DNA of 64,000 nt from Pseudomonas viridiflava (GTDB taxonomy: Bacteria > Pseudomonadota > Gammaproteobacteria > Pseudomonadales > Pseudomonadaceae). The position numbers and the translations under genes were made by a program. Position 1 is the stretch's first letter. The number at the start of each line of letters is the position of its first letter. Location of the stretch: assembly GCF_900589395.1 (NCBI RefSeq), contig NZ_UUIS01000075.1, positions 329,722 to 393,721 of the forward strand. Reading direction: 5' to 3'. The notes below the pieces were generated by a model. It saw nothing but the letters and a program-made list of their open reading frames with translations, did not search any database and was not told where the DNA came from. Positions 1 to 8,724 of the stretch are shown piece by piece.

Positions 1-3000
1 ACGAGCTGCTGGTGTGGGCTGCCCGCAAGAACGAAGGCAGCCCGGCCCGCAAGGTCAATGTGCTCTGGACCGATGGCCTGGGCGTCATGAGCAGCGGCGC
101 GACCGACGCCCAGGGTGTACTGCGACTCAAGCACGTCAGCCCCGAACGCTCGTTCGTGATCGGTGAAGACGAAGAAGGCGGTGTCTTCATCGCCGAGAAT
201 TTCTATTACGACAGCGAGATCTACGACACCAAGCTTTTCGCGTTCACTGACCGACCGCTCTACCGCCCCGGAGACTGGGTCTCGCTGAAGATCGTCGGGC
301 GCGAATTCAAGAATGCCCGTGACTCCGTTGCGCCCGCCGCTGCCGATGTTGACGTGACCATCCTGGACGCCACCGGTACGGCGCTGCAGTCGCTGGCACT
401 GAAGCTTGATTCGCAGGCGGGCACTCAAGGTCGCTTCCAGTTGCCGGACAATGCGGTTGCCGGTGGCTACGAAGTGCGTTTCAGCTACAAGGGGCAGGCC
501 TACAGCAGCGCGTTTCGTGTGGCGGAGTACATCAAGCCGCACTTCGAGATTTCGCTGAACCTGGCCAGGCAGAACTACAGCATCAATGAGCCGGTGACAG
601 GCAACCTGACCTTGCTTTATCCCGACGGCAAGCCGGTGGCCAATGCAAAGCTGACCCTGAGCCTGCGTGCCCAGCAACTGTCGACCGTCGATAACGAGCT
701 GCAATACCTGGGGCAGTTTCCGGTGGAATTGAAAAGCACCGAGCTCACCACGGATGCCAAGGGTAACGCCACGCTCGACCTGCCGCCTGCGACCAGGCCC
801 AGTCGCTACATGCTCACTGTGTTTGCCAGTGACGGGGCGGCCTATCGGGTCAGGACCACAAAAGAAATACTGATTGACCGTGGCGCCGCCAGCTACCGCA
901 TCAGCGCGGCGCAACGGTTCAGTGCCGCCGGTGAAAAGGTTGCCTTCAGCTACAACCCTGAAGGCGGCAGCGAGCAAACCCGCTCCGTTATGCCTGCGCG
1001 CTATCAATGGGTGCGGCTGGAAGACCAGACCAGCGGCGGTGACACGCTCGATGCCGGCCGCCAGGGTTTCAGCGTCAGCTTCGAACGCCCTGGCACTTAC
1101 AACCTGACCCTGTTGGATGAAAACGGCCGCCTGCTGGGCGCTACCGGGCACTCCGTCAGTGGCGACGGGGTCAAGGCGGTGGCGGGTACCGTGGAAATCG
1201 TGTTCGACAAGCCTGAGTACCAGGTCGGCGATGAAGCGTCGGCGCTGATCACGTTCCCTGAGCCGGTCAGCGATGCGTTGTTGTCGCTGGAGCGCGACAA
1301 GGTCGAGGCCACCGCGCTGCTGTCCGAGGGCGGCGACTGGTTGAAACTGGAAAAGCTCAACGCGACCCAGTACCGCGCGCGCATTGCCGTGAAAGAACAC
1401 TTCGCGCCGAACCTGACCTTTTCAGTGCTGTACACCAAAGGCGGTCAATACAGCTTCCAGAACGCCGGGATCAAGGTCGTTGCACCGCAGATCGACGTGG
1501 TCATCAAGACTGACAAAGACGCTTACCGACCCGGTGACACGGTGTCTGTGGACCTGACGACGCAGTTCGCCGGCACGGCGATTCCCGCGCACCTGACGGT
1601 CAGCGTGGTCGACGAGATGATCTATGCGCTGCAACCGGAAGTGGCGCCTGCCATCGACCAGTTCTTTAACCATCCGCGGCGCAACAATGTGCGTACCAGC
1701 GCCAGCCTGTCCTTCATCAGCTACGACGTCGCGTTGCCCGGCAGCCCTACGGCACCTGGCAAGGCCAATCGCAGTGATCGCGCGGTCAAAGTGCTGGAGC
1801 GGCCGCGGCGTGAAGATGTCGACACCGCTGCGTGGGAGCCTGAACTGGTGACCGATGCCAACGGCCACGTGCGCTTCACGTTCAAGATGCCGGACTCGCT
1901 GACCCGCTGGCGCATCACAGCCCGGGCCATCGATCAGGCGGGACACGTCGGTCAGAAAAAGCAGTTCGTGCGCTCGGAAAAGCCCTTGTACCTGAAATGG
2001 AGCGGGCCAACCCGATTCCGTGCCGGTGATAAACCGGACCTGGGCGTGTTCGCGTTCAGCCAGGCCGACCAGCCGGTCAAGTCAGAATTGGTAACCCGTT
2101 ACGGGGGGGCCGAGCAGCGTATCCCGGTGACCCTGAACAAGGGCGTCAACTACATCGCGTTACCTGCCTTCGCACTGGCCAGTGGTGAATGGAAGGCTGA
2201 GCTGGTGCAAGACGGCAAGACCGCCGATGCCCTGGCGGTCAGCCTGACCACCACCGGTGAAGGCTGGCAGGTGACCCAGAGCCAGGCTCTGGACGTGGCC
2301 AGCGGCGATACGCCATTGAACCTCCCGGCCGACGCCACCGCTATCCGGCTGCGCCTGGACGACAGTCCACAAGCGTTGTTCCACTCGGCACTGGATGATC
2401 TGCTGAGCACCCCGTATGGAGGTGTCGAGCAGACCGCCAGCCGCTTGCTGCCCCTGAGCATGGCGTATCCGCTGTTGGCATCGGATCCGCGCATCAGCGA
2501 CCGATTGCGCCTGATCATGCAGAACAGTCGGTTGCGCCTGGTGCACCTGGCCGACCCCTCGGCGAGCTTCAGCTGGTGGGGCACAGGCGACAAGCCGGAT
2601 GCATTCCTCACAGCTTACGCCTACTACGCCGACTGGCACGCGAGCCAGGCGCTGGGCTTGTCGCTGCCGCCAGAGCACTGGCAGCGCGTACTGGAGGTGT
2701 ATGCAAAGCACGCCCATGAAACGCCGCTGCTGCAACGCGCGCTGATTCTCTCGTTTGCCCGGACAATGCGGTTGCCGGTCATCACCTTGCTCAGGGGGCT
2801 GATGGATGATCTGGCAAAGGCCGGTGAGGGCACCCAGGCCAATAGCGTGGACATGGGTGAAGGCAGTCTCCTGATGAGTGCCCCGGATTCTGCCCTTGGC
2901 CTTGCCGGCGCGCGCGTCCTGACGGAGGCGCTGGCCTTGCAGAACAGGATGAAGATGCCCTGGGGACTCAGTCTTCAGTTGCCGGATGCCCAGAAACGCC

Positions 3001-3806
3001 TGGAGGCCAGCTCCGACCCCTTCGCCGAAGCCTTGAGCCTGTCACAGCTACGCTTCGACCAGGAACGTGCCCGTGCGTTGTTACAGCGCTTGCTGCCGCA
3101 GCAACCCACCCTCGAGCGTGCCCTGGCGTTGAGCTGGTTGCAGGACGGCATCGAGCAGGCGTCGCCGACTGTCGCGCTGGCGCCGGGCGAAGGCTGGAAG
3201 AAGCGCTACGGCGCCAGCGGTGAAATGTACTGGACCTGGGAAGGGGCCAGCCCGGTGCCGTCATCGTTGTCATTGGCCGGCGCGCAGGAACGCCCCCTGC
3301 GTGCAATGCTCAGCTTTCAGACGCACCAGCCTGCAGTGGCGCCGATGCCTGTCATCATCACTCGCCGTCTTTCTCGTCTTGTGCCGGGCACTGAAGCGTT
3401 CACCTTTACCCTTGAGGCCGTCAACGGCCAACCGCTGTCCAGCGACAGCCTTTATCTGGATGAGATCATCATCACCAGCAAGGCGGCCAAGCCATTGCGC
3501 TACGGCATGATCGAGGTGCCATTGCCCCCCGGGGCCGATATCGAGCCGACGACCTGGGGGATCAAGCTGCAGGGCAAGGCGGGTACAGAGGCGACAGCGC
3601 TTGAGAAGGCGCGCTTCGAACCGGGTCAACTGGGCTACGCCCTGGCAGTGGATACCTTGAACGGTGAGCTGCGCATGCGCCATCTGGTGCGCTTCTCGCA
3701 AAAAGGCCAGTTCAATCTGCCGCCGGTGCGCTTTACCCAGGTCTATGCACCCCAGAACCAGACCCTTGAGCACAAGCCAGCACTCGGCCAGATCAAGGTC
3801 AACTGA
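1..3806 (+). CDS. yfaS: Alpha-2-macroglobulin family protein (YfaS/MagD type), 5' end outside window
   Basis: The reading frame is open from the window edge, so the N-terminus is missing; about 1267 residues are present (E. coli YfaS is about 1500). It shows repeated beta-sandwich macroglobulin segments, a bait-like middle region, and the A2M segment (around 1830-1990) with its W-E-P-E and DSLTRWR-like motifs. The thioester site that reads C-x-E-Q in thioester-containing members reads GGVEQ here (2418-2432), so the Cys is absent. This matches the known thioester-less YfaS/MagD group, thought to act as periplasmic protease traps or envelope-protection proteins linked to peptidoglycan synthesis. 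The YfaQ-type gene starts 2 nt after the stop, as in the E. coli yfa and P. aeruginosa mag loci. Family assignment is firm; the precise role is inferred. Confidence 0.93.
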   Translation, partial: ELLVWAARKNEGSPARKVNVLWTDGLGVMSSGATDAQGVLRLKHVSPERSFVIGEDEEGGVFIAENFYYDSEIYDTKLFAFTDRPLYRPGDWVSLKIVGREFKNARDSVAPAAADVDVTILDATGTALQSLALKLDSQAGTQGRFQLPDNAVAGGYEVRFSYKGQAYSSAFRVAEYIKPHFEISLNLARQNYSINEPVTGNLTLLYPDGKPVANAKLTLSLRAQQLSTVDNELQYLGQFPVELKSTELTTDAKGNATLDLPPATRPSRYMLTVFASDGAAYRVRTTKEILIDRGAASYRISAAQRFSAAGEKVAFSYNPEGGSEQTRSVMPARYQWVRLEDQTSGGDTLDAGRQGFSVSFERPGTYNLTLLDENGRLLGATGHSVSGDGVKAVAGTVEIVFDKPEYQVGDEASALITFPEPVSDALLSLERDKVEATALLSEGGDWLKLEKLNATQYRARIAVKEHFAPNLTFSVLYTKGGQYSFQNAGIKVVAPQIDVVIKTDKDAYRPGDTVSVDLTTQFAGTAIPAHLTVSVVDEMIYALQPEVAPAIDQFFNHPRRNNVRTSASLSFISYDVALPGSPTAPGKANRSDRAVKVLERPRREDVDTAAWEPELVTDANGHVRFTFKMPDSLTRWRITARAIDQAGHVGQKKQFVRSEKPLYLKWSGPTRFRAGDKPDLGVFAFSQADQPVKSELVTRYGGAEQRIPVTLNKGVNYIALPAFALASGEWKAELVQDGKTADALAVSLTTTGEGWQVTQSQALDVASGDTPLNLPADATAIRLRLDDSPQALFHSALDDLLSTPYGGVEQTASRLLPLSMAYPLLASDPRISDRLRLIMQNSRLRLVHLADPSASFSWWGTGDKPDAFLTAYAYYADWHASQALGLSLPPEHWQRVLEVYAKHAHETPLLQRALILSFARTMRLPVITLLRGLMDDLAKAGEGTQANSVDMGEGSLLMSAPDSALGLAGARVLTEALALQNRMKMPWGLSLQLPDAQKRLEASSDPFAEALSLSQLRFDQERARALLQRLLPQQPTLERALALSWLQDGIEQASPTVALAPGEGWKKRYGASGEMYWTWEGASPVPSSLSLAGAQERPLRAMLSFQTHQPAVAPMPVIITRRLSRLVPGTEAFTFTLEAVNGQPLSSDSLYLDEIIITSKAAKPLRYGMIEVPLPPGADIEPTTWGIKLQGKAGTEATALEKARFEPGQLGYALAVDTLNGELRMRHLVRFSQKGQFNLPPVRFTQVYAPQNQTLEHKPALGQIKVN

Positions 3807-3807
3807 G

Positions 3808-5433
3808 GTGCGCTCATGCAGGCTCTGGCTGGTGCTGCTGTTATTGCCTGTGCAGGCCTTGGCGCAGCAGGCCCCGGTTCAGGTCGCCTTCAAGGGGGAG
3901 CTGCTGTCCCTCGACCGTGCCGGGCTGGTTTCGCGGGCACCGCTGCCCAGGGATTTGCAGGCGCCACTGGGCAGTTTGTGGAAGTTGTTTGTCTACGCCT
4001 GGCTGGTGGACACCGGCGCCAGCGAACCGGATTACCAGTGCCAGGGGCAATCCAGAGAAGAGGTTTATTGCTGCACGACCGGTGGCAGCATTGGCCGCGA
4101 TCAGGCCTTGGTAAAATCCTGCGGCTTGTATTTCGAGCCGCAGCGCCTGGGCCTGTCCGCGCCTGACTGGCGAGCGTACTGGCAAGCACGCCAGGCACCG
4201 CAATGGCTGCTAGACACCGCCATGCTGCAGCCACAGACTCAAGTGCCGGTGGCGCAACTATTGGAAACCCTCGCCACGCTGCCCGCACAGGATCAGGCGC
4301 GACGGGTGCTGCTTGATGTGGTACTGGGCGCGGCTGACAGCAATGTCGTCGGCGCCCTGGGCGGTCTGCTCCGGATCAAGACCTGGAGCTGGTTTGCCGA
4401 CGACGACGACGACGCTGCGCAGCGCGAGGGTGGTTTTGCCGGCTGGACCGTCGATGGCACGCCCATCTGGGCGCAGGCGCGGGGTACCAGCCAGACGGTC
4501 CTGCGCAATTACAGCGAGGCGCTGGCGTCGGTGCTTTCCCCGGGCTGGCCTGCCGAGCCTGGGCGTTGCGTGGAGGTCGACCTGTTTTCACGTTACCCGA
4601 TCGGCTATGTGCTCAAGGCCGGCCGCGCGGTCGATTCAGGCCCCTTGCTGGGCGACTACCGCGTCGAATTCGTGAATGGCAATCAATTGGACATCCACAG
4701 CGATGGCGAGCTCTTTCTCGAAAAGGACAGGCTCGTCGCCAGGCTGGACCGCGAAGAGTACGTGGCGCGGGTGCTGCAACGCGAAGCCCAGGCAGAGCCG
4801 GCCGAAGCGGCCAAGGCGCTGGCCGTCGCGATTCGGACTTACCTGCTGCAAAACGCTGGTCGCACCGGCGAATGCCTGGCCATCGATGACAGCAGTCATC
4901 GGCAGCGCGTAGCTCCGCGTCCCGCCAGCGCTGAGTCACGCCGGATCGCCGCGTGGACCAGCGACCTGATCCTGGCGGGCACGAATGTCACCTATCACTC
5001 GACGCAACCGGATGCCGATAAGTTGTCCTGGCAGCACGCGGTCGAGCAAGCCAATGCCGGACAGCGCTACGACGCCATTCTGTTGCATGCCTACCCGCGG
5101 GCGAGTCTTGCCCGCTGGGACAATCCGGTCGCGTCCTGCACCCCACTGCCGGGCGCCTGGGAGTGGCTGCAAAAGCAGCGCAGGGCCTGGCGTCAACGGC
5201 TTGAAACCGAGGTGGGCTACAACGAAGTCAGTACGTTTGCCGTGTGTCGCGTAGCCTTCGGCAACCCGCATGTCGACCGCGAGCGCAACCGTATCTATGT
5301 GCGTGGCGTGCTTTCGCTGCAGGACCGTCTCGACCTGGCGCACGAGTACCTGCACCTGGCGTTTGCAGCACATCCCAATGGCGAAGACGAAGCGTACATC
5401 GAAGGGCTCGCCCGGCAGCTGTTGCTGCAATAG
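3808..5433 (+). CDS. yfaQ: DUF2300 YfaQ-like secreted protein
   Basis: I place the start at the GTG at 3808, which gives a signal peptide (MRSCRLWLVLLLLPVQALA, then QQ) and a 541-residue protein, close to E. coli YfaQ. An ATG at 3816 is in another frame. The N-terminal part has transpeptidase-like signatures: S56-L-W-K59 followed by hydrophobic residues, S104-C-G before LYF, and K191-T-W with a following GGFAGW. Residues about 255-440 resemble a SpoIID/LytB domain (EEYVARVLQREAQAEP, then AKALAVAIRTYLL). A zinc-protease-like HEYLH lies at about 512-516. It follows yfaS by 2 nt, so the two are co-transcribed. A periplasmic cell-wall role is inferred; the motif reading is mine and unconfirmed by search. 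Confidence 0.88.
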   Translation: MRSCRLWLVLLLLPVQALAQQAPVQVAFKGELLSLDRAGLVSRAPLPRDLQAPLGSLWKLFVYAWLVDTGASEPDYQCQGQSREEVYCCTTGGSIGRDQALVKSCGLYFEPQRLGLSAPDWRAYWQARQAPQWLLDTAMLQPQTQVPVAQLLETLATLPAQDQARRVLLDVVLGAADSNVVGALGGLLRIKTWSWFADDDDDAAQREGGFAGWTVDGTPIWAQARGTSQTVLRNYSEALASVLSPGWPAEPGRCVEVDLFSRYPIGYVLKAGRAVDSGPLLGDYRVEFVNGNQLDIHSDGELFLEKDRLVARLDREEYVARVLQREAQAEPAEAAKALAVAIRTYLLQNAGRTGECLAIDDSSHRQRVAPRPASAESRRIAAWTSDLILAGTNVTYHSTQPDADKLSWQHAVEQANAGQRYDAILLHAYPRASLARWDNPVASCTPLPGAWEWLQKQRRAWRQRLETEVGYNEVSTFAVCRVAFGNPHVDRERNRIYVRGVLSLQDRLDLAHEYLHLAFAAHPNGEDEAYIEGLARQLLLQ

Positions 5434-5545
5434 CGCCCTGAACCCGGGGTGCCGGTTGCGCACACGCGGTTCGTCCTGGGCGTAAACCGTGATGACCTTG
5501 GGCACAACCCGGTTTTTTTGTGTGAATGACAGTGAGGGATTGACC

Positions 5546-6514
5546 ATGTTTGTCCGCATCTGCGGTAGTACCCGGCATCGAATAGGGTGCGCCATCACCG
5601 TTTGGCTGAGCAGCGCAATCGCCCCGGCCCTGGCTATCATGCCGGTCGAGCAGCCGGTCGATGCCCTGACGGCACTGGAAGAACTGCACTCGCAGGACCT
5701 CGCCTGGACGTCGCCCAGGATGCAGGCGTTCATGCGCCAGTGGCTGGAGGTGACTGAACCGGATGAATCACCCTGCGCGCCCGCTGAAGTCAAGTTATCG
5801 CCCATGACGACGGTCTGTGAATACACCCTGGACAATCAGGCCGGCGATGCAGGGGCGTCGCGGCTTCTGCTGGGCATGGTCGGTACAGATAAAAGTACCG
5901 CCCGAATTGTCAGTGCCGTGAGTCCACGGCGTCTGAGCGACGACACCTGGAAATGCCGCCCCGCGCCACTGGACACTTTTGTGTGCCTGCCTGTCGGTGA
6001 AGACGACAGCCTGTTTGCGCGATGGGACAACTGGCTGCCGCGAACGCAGAGCGAATGGTTTGCCCGGCAGGCCATGGACCCTGAGATGAGATACCTGCAA
6101 AGCGTCCTGGCGTCTGGCCAGGCAATGCCGGCCGATATGCCGGCATTGCTGGCCTGGAAGCAATGGCAGGGCGTGGCAATGAACACGGTTCGGATCGAGC
6201 GCCTGGTGCTGATCGGCCAGCTGTGTCGCGTGCTGGACCCGGCTGATGCGGCAACCATTACTCGCCGTGCCCACACTGAGCTTGATCAACACACCTCGCC
6301 ATTGACTGATCGCAACCTGCGCCGTGCCAAAGACTGGTTAAAGGCGCTGCGCATCGGCGCAACTCAGTCCGCCAGGGTGTCCGACGCAACAGACGAGGCG
6401 TCCTGCCAACGCTTTGCGGCGCCCTACGGAACCTTGTCAAAGCTGTTGACCTGGACCGATAAACCGCAAGAGGCGAGTCCGGGTGTGCGGGCCAGTCCAA
6501 GGACATTGCCCTGA
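5546..6514 (+). CDS. Hypothetical secreted protein
   Basis: I chose the ATG at 5546 because GAGGGAT sits 6-12 nt upstream; longer in-frame starts lack this. The 322-residue product begins with a signal-peptide-like segment (hydrophobic from about residue 14, ending near APALA), so it is probably periplasmic. Several Cys residues occur (CAPAE, VCEYT, WKCRPAP, FVCLPV, QLCRVL), consistent with disulfides in an exported protein. I recognise no family. It lies 112 nt after yfaQ on the same strand and could be read through from that operon, but it may have its own promoter. The reading frame has normal Pseudomonas codon use, so I regard it as real. Confidence 0.72.
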   Translation: MFVRICGSTRHRIGCAITVWLSSAIAPALAIMPVEQPVDALTALEELHSQDLAWTSPRMQAFMRQWLEVTEPDESPCAPAEVKLSPMTTVCEYTLDNQAGDAGASRLLLGMVGTDKSTARIVSAVSPRRLSDDTWKCRPAPLDTFVCLPVGEDDSLFARWDNWLPRTQSEWFARQAMDPEMRYLQSVLASGQAMPADMPALLAWKQWQGVAMNTVRIERLVLIGQLCRVLDPADAATITRRAHTELDQHTSPLTDRNLRRAKDWLKALRIGATQSARVSDATDEASCQRFAAPYGTLSKLLTWTDKPQEASPGVRASPRTLP

Positions 6515-6569
6515 CAAAGGCTCATCCCGCAACCCGGTGCCAGTCACTGGGTTGAAGGGCGAACTGCGT

Positions 6570-6788
6570 TCAAAAAAGCCCTGCCCTTATTTTTTGCTCA
6601 ATGATCTGACCTAACTCCCTTCCTGGGGATTGGTAGAACAACGAAGCATGAGGGCAGTTGGGCGCATGTTTGAATGGGTGCGGATCAATCAAGTGTTGAG
6701 AATAACCACAATACTGGCAGTAGACCGATTCGCCCCTCAGCTTCCAGTGTTTGTTCCAGGCCTGCAGTGGAAGATAAGGTATGGTCAT
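6570..6788 (-). CDS. Small putative zinc-binding protein
   Basis: This 72-residue reading frame starts at ATG 6788, with AGG about 8 nt upstream. It contains C24-x2-C27 and H41-x3-C45-x-H47, spaced like a small zinc ribbon, within an otherwise aromatic-rich sequence. No signal peptide is visible, so it should be cytoplasmic. It lies 58 nt downstream of the 6847-7320 gene on the same strand and could be the last gene of that unit. I do not recognise the family. Its compact composition and Cys/His pattern make chance translation unlikely. Confidence 0.6.
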   Translation of the reverse strand: MTIPYLPLQAWNKHWKLRGESVYCQYCGYSQHLIDPHPFKHAPNCPHASLFYQSPGRELGQIIEQKIRAGLF

Positions 6789-6846
6789 CAGGAACCTACC
6801 GGCTGGGGGCAAAGTGAGTCAGCAAAGGCGACGATCGATCGGGTGA

Positions 6847-7320
6847 TTACAGCGAATCATCCTGGATGCGGTACAGCACCCAGCAGGCCTCTCGCTTGAA
6901 GAACAGTGAGCGCTGATAGCCGGTGTCGGCTTTGGTCAGTCTTACCATTGCCTGATCGGGTGCACTGAGCTGTTCATCGCGCGTCAGACCTTGCTCGCGT
7001 TGCTGCTGTTCACTCGGCATCAAGGGGAACGTCAGCTGCGCTTTGTCCAGCAGCTCAGAGACCGGGCTTGGTTCCGGTTGCGCATCAGGGTCAATGAACT
7101 CGCTGCGCAACGGTGTTTTGACGAAGGCTTTCTGCACCGCCGTATCATTGGCGAAGCGTTCAAGAAATACATCAAAGCGTTGAGACGGGCATGCCGCAAC
7201 GCTGGCCGGCGAGGCCGTTTGCAGGTCTGCGGCGAGGGCGATGGGGATGTACAGCGTGGCAGTTGCCAGTGCCAGCCCGGCGGCGCCTGTACGCGTGAAC
7301 CAGTGTGTCAGCTTAGTCAT
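6847..7320 (-). CDS. Small secreted protein, paralogue of the gene at 24967-25431
   Basis: The start at 7320 overlaps the TGA of the upstream gene (ATGA), which indicates translational coupling. The 157-residue product has a signal peptide (MTKLTHWFTRTGAAGLALATATLYIPIALA, then AD). The mature part starts with a Cys (VAACPSQRFDVFLERF) and ends with an aromatic-Cys-Trp motif (FFKREACWVLYR). The protein at 24967-25431 has the same layout (FGTFFETF near the start, EYRQHCWQL at the end), so the two look like diverged paralogues. Both sit in transcription units preceded by the same palindromic operator. The family is not one I can name; a periplasmic location is inferred. Confidence 0.72.
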   Translation of the reverse strand: MTKLTHWFTRTGAAGLALATATLYIPIALAADLQTASPASVAACPSQRFDVFLERFANDTAVQKAFVKTPLRSEFIDPDAQPEPSPVSELLDKAQLTFPLMPSEQQQREQGLTRDEQLSAPDQAMVRLTKADTGYQRSLFFKREACWVLYRIQDDSL

Positions 7321-7718
7321 CACAGCCCCTGCGACCATTCTTTGTGAATAGCGGCGATGCGTGCCGCATAAGCCACTGAAAGGCATACGGCATCCTTGCA
7401 CTCGCGCGCCAAGTCATCGCGCCACGCTTTCTGTTGCGCGCCCATCGGGTCGATAGCCTTGCCGGTTTCACCATCGACCCCCCTGGTTTCATTTCTTACA
7501 TCATCGACCAGATTCAGCATGCGCACTTCCTGGTCGCGCAGGCTTGCACTGGAACAGGCAATCTCCTCGAGCTGTGTCAACCTGGCGCGGTCGTCGTCGC
7601 AGCGCGTTGCAAATCCAAAGTCGGAATAACCCAGTGGACTGTCCCCGGGGCCGGCACTTGCATTCGCGGCCAGGGCCATGAGGAGACTGGCGACGCACAG
7701 GCCAAGCCTTGGTTTCAT
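7320..7718 (-). CDS. Small secreted protein, LprI-like
   Basis: This 132-residue protein has a clear signal peptide (MKPRLGLCVASLLMALAANASA). The mature region has paired Cys residues (TRCDDD, EIACSS, RECKDAVC) and ends with a segment like the C-terminal helix of LprI/DUF1311 lysozyme-inhibitor-type proteins (DDLARECKDAVCLSVAYAARIAAI). The resemblance is weak, so the family assignment is tentative. It overlaps the next gene by ATGA. The operator at 7775-7794 lies about 66 bp upstream of the start, suggesting that this promoter belongs to the shared palindrome regulon. Confidence 0.75.
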   Translation of the reverse strand: MKPRLGLCVASLLMALAANASAGPGDSPLGYSDFGFATRCDDDRARLTQLEEIACSSASLRDQEVRMLNLVDDVRNETRGVDGETGKAIDPMGAQQKAWRDDLARECKDAVCLSVAYAARIAAIHKEWSQGL

Positions 7719-7774
7719 TGGGTCGTCTCATTCAAAAGTGATTGCCACGATAAAGTGTCGTGCAACAAGGTGAA

Positions 7775-7794
7775 CATACTACATCTGTACTATT
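7775..7794 (-). promoter_or_regulatory. Palindromic operator, site A
   Basis: On the minus strand this reads AATAGTACAGATGTAGTATG, matching the shared palindrome TAGTACA-NN-TGTACTA at 14 of 16 core positions. It is centred about 66 bp upstream of the ATG at 7718. The right half contains TAGTAT, which could serve as a -10 element. Three further copies occur at 9173, 19221 and 25498. Confidence 0.6.
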
Positions 7795-7847
7795 GAAAAG
7801 CCGTGAACGCCCGATTGCCCGCTTGAAGGTGCCTGGTCTGTCAGGCG

Positions 7848-8257
7848 TCAAGGCCAGGACCGTTCTTTGGGGACCGGATAATGACTGCCGTCAAACTTCA
7901 GCGTAAAGCTCGACACCGTGGGAGTGGCTGTCATTGTTTCGCACTCGACTTCCAAGCCGCTGAGTATCGGCCGTCACTGGTTGCGCAGCGGTGCGGCGTA
8001 CAGCGTCAGGACCTGGCTGTCGAAGGGGTTGGGGCCGCTTTATAGTGCCGGTCAATAATCTGCCCCGTGCTGGCGTTTGCAATGATGACGGCCAGAACCT
8101 GACGACTGTCGGCCGGATTGATCCTGCACACGGCATGCTCACTGTCGAACTTCAAGTCCGCACGCACCGCGCTGGCCCATGCCTGCAAGTTATCCTTGCA
8201 GTTGGCTGCGGCACACAAGGGGAACAGCAGCATTGGTAAAACGGCAAGTCTGCGCAT
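7848..8257 (-). pseudogene. Disrupted small secreted protein gene (frameshift plus stop)
   Basis: The frame opens at ATG 8257, with AAGGAG 11-16 nt upstream, and encodes a signal peptide (MRRLAVLPMLLFPLCAAA) followed by a Cys-containing domain. As written it stops early, reading KAAPTPSTARS. One extra base in the short C-runs near 8030-8040 would continue it as KAAPNPFDSQVLTLYAAPLRNQ. An in-frame TGA follows, and the same frame then reads a coding-like tail (GLEVECETMTATPTVSSF) to a stop at 7848-7850. So one frameshift and one nonsense codon separate it from a protein of about 135 residues. A sequencing error could explain the frameshift but not easily the TGA as well. Confidence 0.55.
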
Positions 8258-8313
8258 TGAAAGGGGGGCTCCTTGATAGGCATTCGGTTGGTGTGCGAGA
8301 AACGCGGAGGGCG

Positions 8314-8724
8314 TCACGGGCCCCAGCGATCCAGCACCACGTTTCTTATGCCGGGCTCGTACACGAGCGTCACGTTCTCTGTCTCGCTGGTGGCATGGGC
8401 GAGGGCGAGGAATATGGACCCATAGGTGTATTGGCACGCCCGCACCTCTGCAAACGCAGGCGGTGCGTCGAGTATCCAGACATAGCCTGGGCGCCCGGTT
8501 TCATGACGGGGCTCGGACCACACGAAAACCGAGGCGTGTGGCTGGCCATCCACGTCGAGGTAAACACTCTGGCCGACCCGTGCGCCCTCGAAACGCACGC
8601 GATATATCCCGTTCAGCGCTTCCCACTCGCCTGCCGGTGTCCTGGTGAACTGCAGCGTGGGTTCAGGCGTGTGGTTGTGTGCAGGGTCTGTTGACGTCGA
8701 AGGCCCGGTCGGCGACGTGATCAT
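8314..8724 (-). CDS. Hypothetical protein
   Basis: The frame ends in TGA at 8314. ATG 8724 has GGAGGG just upstream and gives 136 residues; a TTG at 8878-8880 would add 52 residues that include a basic-aromatic stretch (SIRSWALRVLRGWRA) and remains possible. The sequence is soluble and beta-rich (VRFEGARVGQSVYLDVDG, then FVWSEPRHETGRPGYVWILD), with a short acidic/Pro-rich N-terminus from the ATG. No family is recognised. It is transcribed away from the biosynthetic operon that begins at 9256. Confidence 0.6.
   Translation of the reverse strand: MITSPTGPSTSTDPAHNHTPEPTLQFTRTPAGEWEALNGIYRVRFEGARVGQSVYLDVDGQPHASVFVWSEPRHETGRPGYVWILDAPPAFAEVRACQYTYGSIFLALAHATSETENVTLVYEPGIRNVVLDRWGP

Noticed and set aside
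5881..5902. Inverted repeat CGGTAC-N8-GTACCG
   Set aside because: It lies inside a coding frame, does not match the operator motif and is short enough to arise by chance.
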